Source of the DNA: JAXFPC01 sp034180005
GTDB taxonomy: Bacteria > Bacillota > Negativicutes > Acidaminococcales > Acidaminococcaceae
Direction of reading: 5' to 3'
Length of the DNA: 20,274 nucleotides
Assembly (NCBI GenBank): GCA_034180005.1
Contig: JAXFPC010000062.1
Location: 1 to 20,274 of the forward strand
In this document: in pieces, positions 1 to 7,620 of the stretch
Layout of the letters: the number at the start of each line of letters is the position of its first letter
Numbering within the stretch: position 1 is the first letter of the stretch
Translations under genes and position numbers: made by a program
Notes under the pieces: model-generated
What the model saw: the letters and a program-made list of their open reading frames with translations, nothing else
What the model was told of the DNA's origin: nothing
Database searches by the model: none

Positions 1-518
1 TTGCCGTCCGGACGCAGATAAGGAAGCAATCCGCTTTTACGAACTTCGGAAAGACGCAAAGCCATCTTATTGGCAAGATATGCCGACATTGGCATAAAGC
101 TTTCCGTTTCTTTGGTAGCGTAACCGAACATCATCCCCTGATCTCCTGCACCGGTTTCTTCAACCGCCGCCAAACCTTTTTTTGCCTCCAGAGCTTTATC
201 CACGCCGAGAGCTATGTCCGGCGACTGCTCATCGATGGATATCAGCACTCCGCATGTCTGTCCGTCGAAACCGTATTTTGCTCTGTTATAACCGATGTCG
301 ATTACAGTCTGCCGAGCAATTTTGGGAATGTCCACATAACATGACGTGGATATCTCTCCGAATACATGTATCTGTCCGGTGGTAACGATGGTTTCACAGG
401 CAACTCTTCCGTGAGGATCTTCAGCCAAAATGGCATCCAAAACCGCATCGGAAATTTGATCGGCAATTTTATCGGGATGCCCCTCGGTTACAGACTCTGA
501 AGTAAATAATTTTCTCAT
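1..518 (-). CDS. metK: S-adenosylmethionine synthetase, N-terminal part (runs off the left edge)
   Basis: Makes S-adenosylmethionine from ATP and methionine in the cytosol. About 172 residues are present. The protein starts MRKLFTSESVTEGHPDKIAD, with the conserved GHPDK substrate-site motif at residues 13-17, and later carries the family signature GAGDQGMMFGYA (bases about 121-165). The ATG at 516-518 is preceded by GGGAG in a well-spaced ribosome binding site. The frame stays open to base 1, so the C-terminal half lies outside the window. It is the only gene behind a complete S-box leader (terminator 562-596, aptamer 616-720, promoter 741-769), so its expression should fall when SAM is plentiful. 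The upstream coaBC operon points the same way with no clear terminator between, so read-through transcripts would also pass the riboswitch. Identification is secure. Confidence 0.97.
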   Translation of the reverse strand, partial: MRKLFTSESVTEGHPDKIADQISDAVLDAILAEDPHGRVACETIVTTGQIHVFGEISTSCYVDIPKIARQTVIDIGYNRAKYGFDGQTCGVLISIDEQSPDIALGVDKALEAKKGLAAVEETGAGDQGMMFGYATKETESFMPMSAYLANKMALRLSEVRKSGLLPYLRPDG

Positions 519-561
519 AAAAATCTCCCTTTCTTACACTTGGATAAACAAAACAAAGCAC

Positions 562-596
562 AAAAACTAAAGGGCGTTCTCTCCATGAGAACGCCC
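562..596 (-). terminator. Riboswitch-controlled intrinsic terminator before metK
   Basis: On the minus strand a 10-bp perfect stem GGGCGTTCTC / GAGAACGCCC (596-587 with 581-572, loop 586-582) is followed by TTTAGTTTTTG. It ends 44 bases before the metK start. The whole left arm plus two loop bases (596-585) can instead pair with 620-609, which includes the 3' strand of aptamer helix P1: 12 consecutive pairs, four of them G-U. This is the expected antiterminator, so bound SAM, which holds P1 together, should favour termination. Confidence 0.93.
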
Positions 597-615
597 GCCG
601 AAAATCTTAAGCATC

Positions 616-720
616 CTCATCTCACAGCGCACAGCTGCAGGATTTAGCACCGTTTACAGAACATGTCTGCAATGGTTGCTGCGGATTCACAGGGCCATTC
701 CCTCCTCCGCTCTTGATGAG
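616..720 (-). promoter_or_regulatory. SAM-I (S-box) riboswitch aptamer
   Basis: Read on the minus strand this leader has the S-box layout. P1 is CTCATC (720-715) pairing with GATGAG (621-616). The purine-rich AAGAGCGGAGGAGGGA and TGGCCC lead into P2, whose GCGG (710-707) pairs with CCGC (684-681). GCAGCAACC follows, then a P3 hairpin, then the core GGTGCTAAATCC (651-640), then P4 CAGC/GCTG (637-634 with 628-625). The aptamer sits between a sigma-A-type promoter and an intrinsic terminator in front of metK, a classical S-box target. It is expected to bind SAM and switch metK off at the transcription level. Confidence 0.95.
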
Positions 721-740
721 CCTTATTCTGTTACAAGCAA

Positions 741-769
741 ATTATAAAACAAAAACATTGAGAAAGCAA
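741..769 (-). promoter_or_regulatory. Sigma-A-type promoter of metK
   Basis: On the minus strand -35 TTGCTT (769-764), a 17-base spacer and a perfect -10 TATAAT (746-741) place the start of transcription near 734, just upstream of the riboswitch aptamer. I saw no intrinsic terminator between the coaBC stop at 811 and this promoter. Confidence 0.85.
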
Positions 770-810
770 TACGCTGCCTATGAATTTTACATACTTTTCA
801 ACAAAGGCTG

Positions 811-2022
811 TTATTTCTTTTTTTGAGACATCATTTTTACAGCTTCATCTAAAATATTTGCGGCAACTTTTTGCTTGGGCATCTGTTCCAAAGATACCAC
901 ACTGCCGTCCGGATACAGAAATTTGACAATATTGGTATCGGAGTTGAAACCTGCTCCGACTGCAGTAACATCATTGGCAACTATCATATCCAAATTTTTC
1001 TTGATGATTTTTTCCCGTGCATTATCCAAAAGATTTTGCGTTTCTGCGGCAAACCCAATCAACACCTGATGCTTTTTTTTGGAGCCCAGCAACTTCAGAA
1101 TATCCGGATTTTTATCCATAACAATAGTCAATCCGTCGTCATTTTGCTTCTTTATCTTCTGCGCAGCAACTTCTCTGGGACGATAATCAGCCACGGCTGC
1201 CGCCTTGATCACTATGTCCGCATATTCGTATTCTTTCAGGCAAGCATCCAGCATTTCGCCGGTAGTTTCCACAGCAATTACCTGTACGTTGTCCGGCGGC
1301 TGCAAAGCCGACGGTCCCGTTACCAAAACCACATCAGCCCCCCTCGCGGCCGCACACTCGGCTACGGCATAACCCATTTTACCGCTGGAACGGTTACCGA
1401 CAAACCGCACCGGATCAATCGGCTCACGGGTACCTGCGGCTGTCACCAAAACTTTTTTGCCTGTTAAATCACCGTTGCGACGGGCAAAGAAGTTACTTAC
1501 AAAAGCCACAATCTCCTGAGGCTCCGGCAGTCTTCCCGGACCGGAAGTGCCGCATGCCAACAGACCGATGCCGGGAGGCATAATGTGTACGCCGCGACGC
1601 TCCAGTTTTTCCATATTTTCTTTAGTTACAGGATTTTCGTACATACCCGTATTCATAGCCGGGCACACAATAATCGGTCTCTGAGCCGCCAAAAGGGTTG
1701 TCGACAGCAAATCGTCGGCTATTCCGTGCGCCATTTTAGCGATAATATTCGCTGTTGCCGGAGCTACTAAAAATAAGTCCGCCCAAGCAGCCAAAGCGAT
1801 GTGCTCCACATTGAATTCCTGATTAGCGTTCCACATGGAAACAGCTACAGCATTACCGCTTATCTCCTTAAATGTTAACTGCGTGACGAACTGCTGCGCA
1901 TGCTCCGTCATGACTACTCTAACCTCGGCTCCCTGCTTTCTGAGGCGGCTGACCAAATCTACAGCCTTATAAACCGCTATACCCCCGGTGACACCCAATA
2001 CTATTTTTCTACCTTGCAGCAA
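811..2022 (-). CDS. coaBC: Bifunctional phosphopantothenoylcysteine decarboxylase / phosphopantothenate-cysteine ligase
   Basis: Carries out two consecutive steps of coenzyme A synthesis: CTP-dependent addition of cysteine to 4'-phosphopantothenate (CoaB half), then FMN-dependent decarboxylation to 4'-phosphopantetheine (CoaC half). The CoaC half (about residues 1-180) has the flavin-site start GVTGGIAVYK, active His74 in NVEHIA, the substrate-clamp motif PAMNTGMYENP (121-131) and the CoaC cysteine Cys157 in ACGTSGPGR. The CoaB half (about 185-403) has VGNRSSGKMG with Asn210, KAAAVADYRP, and Lys289 in QKIKK. At 403 residues it is full length. The start codon is TTG, supported by GGGAGG eight bases upstream; no better start is available. 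It is the last gene of the yicC-remA-gmk-rpoZ-coaBC run, 20 bases after rpoZ. Confidence 0.97.
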   Translation of the reverse strand: MLQGRKIVLGVTGGIAVYKAVDLVSRLRKQGAEVRVVMTEHAQQFVTQLTFKEISGNAVAVSMWNANQEFNVEHIALAAWADLFLVAPATANIIAKMAHGIADDLLSTTLLAAQRPIIVCPAMNTGMYENPVTKENMEKLERRGVHIMPPGIGLLACGTSGPGRLPEPQEIVAFVSNFFARRNGDLTGKKVLVTAAGTREPIDPVRFVGNRSSGKMGYAVAECAAARGADVVLVTGPSALQPPDNVQVIAVETTGEMLDACLKEYEYADIVIKAAAVADYRPREVAAQKIKKQNDDGLTIVMDKNPDILKLLGSKKKHQVLIGFAAETQNLLDNAREKIIKKNLDMIVANDVTAVGAGFNSDTNIVKFLYPDGSVVSLEQMPKQKVAANILDEAVKMMSQKKK

Positions 2023-2042
2023 GACTTATGCCTCCCGAACTT

Positions 2043-2231
2043 CTAAAAACTTTTTGTACGATCATAAGAAATGGCATCCCTGGCTATTTCTTTCAAAGCC
2101 GCGCTTACCTCACGCTCGTCATTATTTGGATCGGTCAACTCACGCGCTCTCTTAGCCGCCAAAATAACTAAAGTATATTTACTGTCTACCTTCTCCGCCA
2201 AAAAATCAATAGATGGATCTACCATGGACAT
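2043..2231 (-). CDS. rpoZ: RNA polymerase omega subunit
   Basis: Small subunit that helps fold and hold the beta' subunit of RNA polymerase. The 62-residue product contains the characteristic helix SKYTLVILAAKRARELTD (residues 17-34) followed by an acidic, charged C-terminal part, as in short Firmicute omega proteins. The ATG at 2229-2231 is preceded by AGGAGAG about nine bases upstream; a second ATG two codons later is less well placed. It lies 16 bases after gmk and 20 bases before coaBC, the conserved Firmicute order, which supports the call for so short a protein. In proteobacteria the subunit mediates ppGpp binding; whether this one does cannot be read from the sequence. Confidence 0.93.
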   Translation of the reverse strand: MSMVDPSIDFLAEKVDSKYTLVILAAKRARELTDPNNDEREVSAALKEIARDAISYDRTKSF

Positions 2232-2247
2232 AACTTACTCTCTCCTT

Positions 2248-2895
2248 TTACTTTTCCTTACGTATTTTATCGACAATGAAGTACGTTCTTGACACCCGAT
2301 AACGCTCCGCCTCCATAATTGTCAGGACTTTCTGCGCCGCCTTGGATGCCACATCGTTGACGATGATGTAATCATACTCCGAGGCGTAGCTCAGTTCTCC
2401 GGTCGCGGCAGCCAAACGTTTCTTAATCACTTCTTCGCTATCCGTTCCTCTTTTATAGATACGTGACGACAGCTCGTCCAAAGACGGCGGTACAATGAAA
2501 ACAAAAACTCCGTCCGGGAAGCTTTTTTTGATTTGCAAGGCGCCTTGAATATCAATCTCCAAAAGCACATCCCTACCCGCGGCAAGTTGCTTCATAACAT
2601 AATCTTTCGGCGTTCCGTAATAATTTTCGTAAACTTTCGCGTATTCCAACAGCTGATTTTTGGCAATCATCTCACGAACCTGCTCAACTGTTTTAAAAAT
2701 ATAATTAACGCCGTCAACTTCTCCCACGCGCGGACTGCGTGTAGTCACCGAAACGGAATACCCCAAATCCGGCAAGCCTTCCCGCAACAATTGACAAATG
2801 GTACCCTTACCTGCCCCTGAAGGTCCGGAAACGATAAGAAGCACCCCCTGAGGCACCATATTATCTGATGTATTGTTTGTTTCATCAAAGTTCAC
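2248..2895 (-). CDS. gmk: Guanylate kinase
   Basis: Phosphorylates GMP to GDP with ATP, an essential step in making GTP and dGTP. The P-loop GPSGAGKGT lies just after a short N-terminal tail, followed by the GMP-binding segment TTRSPRVGEVDGVNY and YGTPKDYV, then LEIDIQGA and RIYKRGTDSEEVIKKRL of the lid and core. I place the start at the GTG at 2893-2895, one base after the remA stop, because GAGGAAG stands six bases upstream. A longer in-frame ATG at 2913 would overlap remA by 17 bases and has no ribosome binding site. The 215-residue length fits the family. The remA-gmk-rpoZ order is standard in Firmicutes. Confidence 0.96.
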   Translation of the reverse strand: MNFDETNNTSDNMVPQGVLLIVSGPSGAGKGTICQLLREGLPDLGYSVSVTTRSPRVGEVDGVNYIFKTVEQVREMIAKNQLLEYAKVYENYYGTPKDYVMKQLAAGRDVLLEIDIQGALQIKKSFPDGVFVFIVPPSLDELSSRIYKRGTDSEEVIKKRLAAATGELSYASEYDYIIVNDVASKAAQKVLTIMEAERYRVSRTYFIVDKIRKEK

Positions 2896-2896
2896 T

Positions 2897-3157
2897 TTAT
2901 TCTTCCTCTTCATCGTCGGACTGGATAAGTCTGTTGGCTACAGTTTCAGGATGCACAGCTGAAAGAATAATATGACCGCTGTCGGCTACAACGACAGCGC
3001 GTGTCCTCCTGCCGTAAGTAGCGTCAATCAGCATACCTCTTTCTCTGGCCTCCTGAATAATTCTTTTGATAGGAGCCGATTCCGGCCCTATGATAGAAAT
3101 AATTCTGTTTGCGGCAACTATATTGCCAAACCCGATGTTGATCAGCTTAATATCCAC
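2897..3157 (-). CDS. remA: RemA-like DNA-binding regulator (DUF370)
   Basis: Member of the RemA/YlzA family. In Bacillus subtilis RemA binds DNA as a ring-shaped oligomer and activates biofilm-matrix and osmoprotection genes; it is found almost only in Firmicutes. The 86-residue protein shows the family pattern NIGFGNIVAANRIISI at the start, ARERGMLIDATYGRRTRAVV in the middle and HIILSAVHPETVANRL near the end, then an acidic tail DDEEEE. The start is GTG, with a very strong AGGGGGG five bases upstream. It sits between yicC and gmk, as ylzA does in B. subtilis. Its targets here are unknown, but the neighbouring pilus and envelope genes are reasonable places to look. Confidence 0.92.
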   Translation of the reverse strand: MDIKLINIGFGNIVAANRIISIIGPESAPIKRIIQEARERGMLIDATYGRRTRAVVVADSGHIILSAVHPETVANRLIQSDDEEEE

Positions 3158-3187
3158 AGTAACCCCCCTAAGAATTTTTTCCGTTAT

Positions 3188-4087
3188 CTACTCTATATTC
3201 TGGATCTGCTCCCTGATTTTTTCTATTTCAGACTTAATATCCACCACAATTTGAGCCAAAGTATAGTCATTGGCCTTGGAAGCAATGGTATTGGCCTCAC
3301 GATTAAACTCCTGAATTAAGAAATCAAGCTTACGACCTACTGGTTCATCGGAACTGATAATAATTTTAAACTGTTTTAAATGGCTTTTCAGTCTGACGAT
3401 TTCTTCCGTGATACTCGTTCTGTCCGCAAAAACGGCAACCTCCTGCAATAATCTTTCAGGCTCCACTGTTATGCTGTGTTCCTCCAAAAGATTATTCAGC
3501 CGCTCCGTCAACTTGCTTTGATATTCTTCCACTACCATTGGCGAACGCGCTTCTATCTGAGCAAGTTTTTCAGCGATAAGATCAGCCCTCAACACAAAAT
3601 CTCCGTAAATATTTCCGCCCTCCGCCGTACGCATGGCAACCAAATTGCCTACAGCCTCATTTACCGCCGACTCCACCTTCGGCCATAAGCCGTCCGCATC
3701 AAGAACTCCTTCTTTAATGTTGATGACATCGGGGAAACGTGAGAGCTGCAGCAGCTCCTGCCCTGGATTCAAGCTTACTTCACCTAAACCGACTGCTTCA
3801 CTTATTTCCTGCAAAGCTTTATGGTATGCTGCCGCCAGATTTTTATCAACCGTCAAGGTGCAATTATCTCCCGTAGTATAATCAGCTGTAACAAAAACAT
3901 CTATACGTCCTCTGTTTACCGTTTTGAGGATCGTTTTTCTGATTTTATCTTCCAAAGCATTCAAAAACCGCGGTAATCTTACAGCCACCTCATTGTATCT
4001 GTGATTTACAGTTCTCATTTCAACAGTCACGGAGAAGCTGTCATCCTCATACTGTCCGCGGCCGAAGCCTGTCATACTCTTAAGCAC
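3188..4087 (-). CDS. yicC: YicC/YloC family endoribonuclease
   Basis: Member of the YicC/YloC family (YicC-like N-terminal domain plus DUF1732), for which RNA endonuclease activity and a role in small-RNA turnover have been reported in E. coli. The 299-residue protein opens with the invariant MLKSMTGFGRG, continues with TVEMRTVNHRY, and ends with the conserved C-terminal block GRKLDFLIQEFNREANTI (251-268) and a charged helix. The start codon is GTG, with GGGAGG five bases upstream. An overlapping ATG two bases further upstream is in another frame. It is the first gene of the remA-gmk-rpoZ-coaBC operon, behind an extended -10 promoter at 4161-4169. Confidence 0.94.
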   Translation of the reverse strand: MLKSMTGFGRGQYEDDSFSVTVEMRTVNHRYNEVAVRLPRFLNALEDKIRKTILKTVNRGRIDVFVTADYTTGDNCTLTVDKNLAAAYHKALQEISEAVGLGEVSLNPGQELLQLSRFPDVINIKEGVLDADGLWPKVESAVNEAVGNLVAMRTAEGGNIYGDFVLRADLIAEKLAQIEARSPMVVEEYQSKLTERLNNLLEEHSITVEPERLLQEVAVFADRTSITEEIVRLKSHLKQFKIIISSDEPVGRKLDFLIQEFNREANTIASKANDYTLAQIVVDIKSEIEKIREQIQNIE

Positions 4088-4160
4088 ATTACCCTCCCGT
4101 CCGCTTCACATTGCAAAGCATTCTTCAAAAATTCTGACGTTCAAATCATCTTATCTTGAT

Positions 4161-4169
4161 ATTATAACA
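4161..4169 (-). promoter_or_regulatory. Extended -10 promoter of the yicC-remA-gmk-rpoZ-coaBC operon
   Basis: On the minus strand TGTTATAAT gives a perfect -10 hexamer (4166-4161) with an upstream TGn extension. No convincing -35 box lies 16-18 bases further up, as expected for an extended -10 promoter. Transcription would start near 4154, leaving about 65 bases of leader before yicC. The rqcH stop is at 4243, and no clear terminator separates rqcH from this promoter. Confidence 0.65.
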
Positions 4170-4242
4170 TAATATTCAATTAAACTCAGCCTATTTATTT
4201 ACTGAATCCTGACGAAAAATTTTGCGCATCTGGTTGTCTTGA

Positions 4243-5973
4243 TTACTTATACTTATTTATTAAAGCTTCCGAAGGAGTAGCGTAATAAGTTTTCTGATTA
4301 GTATAAATCACAAAACCAGGTTTGCTCCCGGACGGTTTCTTCACAAAACGACGTTCAGTACAATCAACCGGTACGTTGCTTCCGCTCACAGCTTTACTGA
4401 AAAAAGCGGCAAATTGGACAGCGATTGAAATATCTTCCTCTCTCGGTACCGGCAATGACGTTTTCAGAACAACATGTGAGCCGGGAATATCTTTAGTATG
4501 AAACCATAAATCCTTGCCGCTGCCGATGGTGAAGGTAACAAAATCATTCTGTCTATTGTTTTTCCCCACATAAATTGCAGTTTCAGCACCGAGATTTATT
4601 TTCAGCGGTTGAGAAGTTTCACGTGAAATTTTTTTCTTTTTTGTTTCTCGTCTGAAAAAACCTGCCGCCTCCATTTCTGCGGCAATTTCTTCAAATTCAA
4701 CTTTCGTTGAGGCAGACAGTAAAGATCCGTCGATTGTGGCAAGATACTCCAACAAAGTTTTTGTTTCAAGAAGCTGTCGTTTTATTTCTCCCTGCGCTCG
4801 TTTATATTTGGCGTATCTTTTATAATACTCCTGTGCGTTATCGGAGGGAGTCAGCAGAGGATCCATTTTGACTTCAATATCTTCCCCGTCATAAATATTA
4901 ACAAGATTAGCTGAAGACATACCTTTCCTAAGAGTATAGAGATTAGCCATTAAGGTATCGGCAAAAATTTTCTGTTCTTCGGCATTTTCAGCCTTATCCA
5001 AGTCTTCACGCAAAGCATGAAGTTTCTTTTCTAGTTTGACACTCTCGCCTGCGACGATCCGCTGCAACTTCTCTTTCAGAGGCATTTCTACAGGAGTAAG
5101 GCTGACAGCGTAACGAATCGCCTCGTTAATATCTCCAAATTCACGCATCGTTGTACCGCTTAAATTTTCTGTCGGCGGACGCAGCGGCAAAATATTTTTC
5201 ACGCGATTATCTCTGCCGATCAAAGCATACAAAATTACTCCGTTACGTTGATATCCGGCCTGCAGTTCTCCAATAACTTCAGCAAGTCTTGCGACATCAC
5301 AGCAACTTAATGTCGTCTTTCCCTGTGAGATGCCGGCTTGCTCTGTTAAAGCCAGTGCAGTCGCTTTACCGATGCCGAGAGTAGCTTTTACCAATGCGGA
5401 TGCAGTCTCATTTGCACAGCTGCCGACAGCCGCGACGATCACCGACGGAGCAGCCGTAAGTATATTGAACCCACTTTGCGGAGGCGGGCCTGTGTAAACA
5501 ACGCCAGGCTGCACATTCCTGTAGCTGTTCTGAGCAACACCTACATGTTTGAGCGCGTCAAGCACAACTCCTTCGCTTACCAAAATAATGTTGGCATTTT
5601 TTCCTGTAAGCTCTGCAAGCAAACTTTTTGTTATAATTTTACCTCCCGACCCGAGCATATCCACTTCCAGGGTAATCACTCTGTCAAGATTCTTCTGCAC
5701 AACAGCCGTTATCCGACCGCCTTCAAGATGCTTACGCAGCAGCATGCAAAAAGCTGGCGGAATCTCCGGATTGTCCGGCAGGGTTTCAGGAATATACACA
5801 GCCTGCCTGCCGTTTTTGATATCCAACAGCAGCGGTACAGTTTCACCATGTTTTTTTAAAATCAGAGCAACTGTATGCGGATGCGGCATAAAAACACGGC
5901 TTATTTTCGTCCCTATTATCTTATCCGACAAATAATCCGCAGAAAGTCTTAGAACAATTCCTTCAAGATTCAC
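4243..5973 (-). CDS. rqcH: Ribosome-associated quality control factor RqcH (NEMF/Rqc2, NFACT family)
   Basis: Binds the obstructed 50S subunit with peptidyl-tRNA and recruits alanyl-tRNA to add C-terminal alanine tails that mark stalled nascent chains for degradation. Older annotations call this family fibronectin-binding protein (FbpA). The 576 residues show the NFACT-N domain (starts MNLEGIVLRL, contains LLRKHLEGGRI and ELTGKNANIIL), a central charged coiled-coil region (about 285-440), and the C-terminal NFACT-R domain with the hallmark LWFHTKDIPGSHVV (489-502) and ending NQKTYYATPSEA. Asp97-Arg98, essential in B. subtilis RqcH, are present at the same numbers, so this copy looks active. 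The start is GTG with AGGAAG ten bases upstream. It seems to be a single-gene unit between arnT and yicC. Confidence 0.95.
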   Translation of the reverse strand: MNLEGIVLRLSADYLSDKIIGTKISRVFMPHPHTVALILKKHGETVPLLLDIKNGRQAVYIPETLPDNPEIPPAFCMLLRKHLEGGRITAVVQKNLDRVITLEVDMLGSGGKIITKSLLAELTGKNANIILVSEGVVLDALKHVGVAQNSYRNVQPGVVYTGPPPQSGFNILTAAPSVIVAAVGSCANETASALVKATLGIGKATALALTEQAGISQGKTTLSCCDVARLAEVIGELQAGYQRNGVILYALIGRDNRVKNILPLRPPTENLSGTTMREFGDINEAIRYAVSLTPVEMPLKEKLQRIVAGESVKLEKKLHALREDLDKAENAEEQKIFADTLMANLYTLRKGMSSANLVNIYDGEDIEVKMDPLLTPSDNAQEYYKRYAKYKRAQGEIKRQLLETKTLLEYLATIDGSLLSASTKVEFEEIAAEMEAAGFFRRETKKKKISRETSQPLKINLGAETAIYVGKNNRQNDFVTFTIGSGKDLWFHTKDIPGSHVVLKTSLPVPREEDISIAVQFAAFFSKAVSGSNVPVDCTERRFVKKPSGSKPGFVIYTNQKTYYATPSEALINKYK

Positions 5974-6005
5974 GCGGCAATCACTTCCTTAACAAATACA
6001 GCAAA

Positions 6006-6038
6006 CGTGCCGCCTGATTTTTTAATCCGTGCGGCACG
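6006..6038 (-). terminator. Possible weak terminator after the envelope operon
   Basis: An inverted repeat CGTGCCGC / GCGGCACG (8 bp) with a partly pairing 17-base loop begins 10 bases after the glycosyltransferase stop at 6048. On the minus strand only a short, interrupted T stretch follows (TTTGCTGTATTTG), so termination may be partial and rqcH may also receive read-through. I saw no strong separate promoter for rqcH in this gap. Confidence 0.4.
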
Positions 6039-6047
6039 CCTGAAAAA

Positions 6048-7607
6048 TTATTTCTGTTCCAACAGATAAATATCGCTCATTTCCTTAACCGTCATCACAT
6101 TAGGAGGAAGCGGCTGTTTTTTCAGCTGCCGACGATATTCCAGCCCTCGCACCAAAATATATTTAGCCTTGCCGTCAGCCAATGCTGCTGAAAAAGAGTC
6201 CGTATTCGGCAGCAGCTCCGTTCCGGCTTTGCCGGCGTAAAACATAAATCCGGGGCGCAAAAATTTATCAACATAAATGGGCAGAGTTTCGTCACAACTT
6301 TCTTTGTACACGCCGCTCATACTTTTTACGCTGAAACGATCGGAAACAATCGGCAAAAGAAAGGCGAAAACTACGCACATTGTTACAGCTCCTACAAGGG
6401 CATGCAACCATGCGGCAAGGTTTACATCACGATAATACCAAAGAGAGAACACTGCAGCTCCTCCCAACAACAAAGTCAATGCCCCCAAAACCGTCATGCC
6501 GAAAGCAGCCTCCGGCAGCTGTGACGCTCCGAAAATCCAACCTGCCCCCAACAGAATAAAAAGTAACGCGCTTCCCGCCATCCAGCCGTAATATTTCGAA
6601 TTATGATGCGCCTTCAAATCCAGTCTTGCAATGTACCACCCCATGATCATGGCAAGAGCCGGAAACAAAGGTAAAATGTAAGACACGAGCTTTGTACGGC
6701 AAACAGTAAAAAAGACAAACACGAACAACCACCACACGTGCATGAAAACTAAACGCTCCATGTCATCAATGCGACTATCGTACACTGAAGCTTTGACGGA
6801 CTGAAATAAAATTCCCGTCCAAGGAAAAAGCCCCAACAGCACCACCGGAAAGTAATACCAAAATGTCACTCGGTCAGCGTGTTCAGCTGTTGTGAAGCGG
6901 GTGATGTTATGAAAACCTAAAAATGTTTCCACAAACTCCATGCCGTGAACTGAATACATCGCTACATACCAAGGCGCTGCAATGAGCAGACACAGCAACA
7001 CTCCTCTGACAACGTGCATCTGCAGTATCTCGTGCACTCTTCCCATGAACAAAAGGTACAGAAAAATTATTGCTCCGGGAAAAACGATGCCGATAGGACC
7101 TTTCGTTAAAATACCGAAGCCCATGAAAATATACATAATCCAATATTTTCTATGAGAAAAGCTGAGCAAGGCTCCCGTCAAAAAAAACAAAAGAGTAGTA
7201 TCCGTAACTGCCGCTTTACCCATATAGAACATCTGCAAACAAGTTGTCAGAACTACGGCACCCCAAAAACCGGCACGTTCTCCGAACTGTTTCGCCGCGG
7301 AAATATAAACCATAATCACCGTGCCCACAGCCATGAGCGCCGCCGGAAACCTGGCAGCAAACTCGTTATCTCCGAACACAAACTGCGCCGCCGCTACCAG
7401 CCAATAATACAGCGGAGGCTTATCGAACCAATAAGCTCCGAAAATCTGCGGAGAAAGAAAATCACCCGACCGGAGCATTTCTCTTGCCGTTTCAGCATAA
7501 ACCGGTTCATCAGGATCTAAAAGCGGTACTCCGCCAAGACCAAAAAATATCATAAATACGGCAACAAAGAAAATAACAATCAGGCTGTTTTTTTCTATCT
7601 GTTTCAT
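6048..7607 (-). CDS. ArnT/PMT-like lipid-linked glycosyltransferase (GT-C fold)
   Basis: Polytopic membrane glycosyltransferase of the ArnT/PMT (GT83/GT39-like) group, which moves a sugar from a polyprenyl-phosphate carrier onto an acceptor outside the cytoplasmic membrane; ArnT itself adds 4-amino-4-deoxy-L-arabinose to lipid A. The 519 residues begin with a membrane helix (9-24), then the first-loop motif DPDEPVYAETAREML (31-45), whose acidic residues are the expected catalytic site, then WFDKPPLYYWL (60-70), RFPAAL and TKGPIG (168-173). About a dozen hydrophobic stretches precede a soluble C-terminal domain. The ATG has AGGGAG upstream and starts 13 bases after the YbhN-like gene, so it is the last gene of that run. 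Sugar and acceptor are not readable; with a deacetylase and a flippase-like protein beside it, an amino-sugar glycolipid is my inference. Confidence 0.9.
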   Translation of the reverse strand: MKQIEKNSLIVIFFVAVFMIFFGLGGVPLLDPDEPVYAETAREMLRSGDFLSPQIFGAYWFDKPPLYYWLVAAAQFVFGDNEFAARFPAALMAVGTVIMVYISAAKQFGERAGFWGAVVLTTCLQMFYMGKAAVTDTTLLFFLTGALLSFSHRKYWIMYIFMGFGILTKGPIGIVFPGAIIFLYLLFMGRVHEILQMHVVRGVLLCLLIAAPWYVAMYSVHGMEFVETFLGFHNITRFTTAEHADRVTFWYYFPVVLLGLFPWTGILFQSVKASVYDSRIDDMERLVFMHVWWLFVFVFFTVCRTKLVSYILPLFPALAMIMGWYIARLDLKAHHNSKYYGWMAGSALLFILLGAGWIFGASQLPEAAFGMTVLGALTLLLGGAAVFSLWYYRDVNLAAWLHALVGAVTMCVVFAFLLPIVSDRFSVKSMSGVYKESCDETLPIYVDKFLRPGFMFYAGKAGTELLPNTDSFSAALADGKAKYILVRGLEYRRQLKKQPLPPNVMTVKEMSDIYLLEQK

Positions 7608-7620
7608 AGCAAACTCCCTA

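Noticed and set aside
182..385. A 67-codon plus-strand frame at the left end
   Set aside because: Antisense to metK, whose signature motifs are in frame on the other strand.
871..1467. Open frame of 198 codons on the plus strand
   Set aside because: Fully antisense to coaBC, whose motifs are intact; no ribosome binding site or recognisable domain.
4088..4242. A terminator or small gene between rqcH and yicC
   Set aside because: Only a short AT-rich near-palindrome without a T run was seen; the gap is accounted for by the yicC promoter and leader.
5974..6047. A strong terminator or a small RNA in the arnT-rqcH gap
   Set aside because: The hairpin lacks a solid T run and no promoter is visible before it, so only a weak terminator call is kept.
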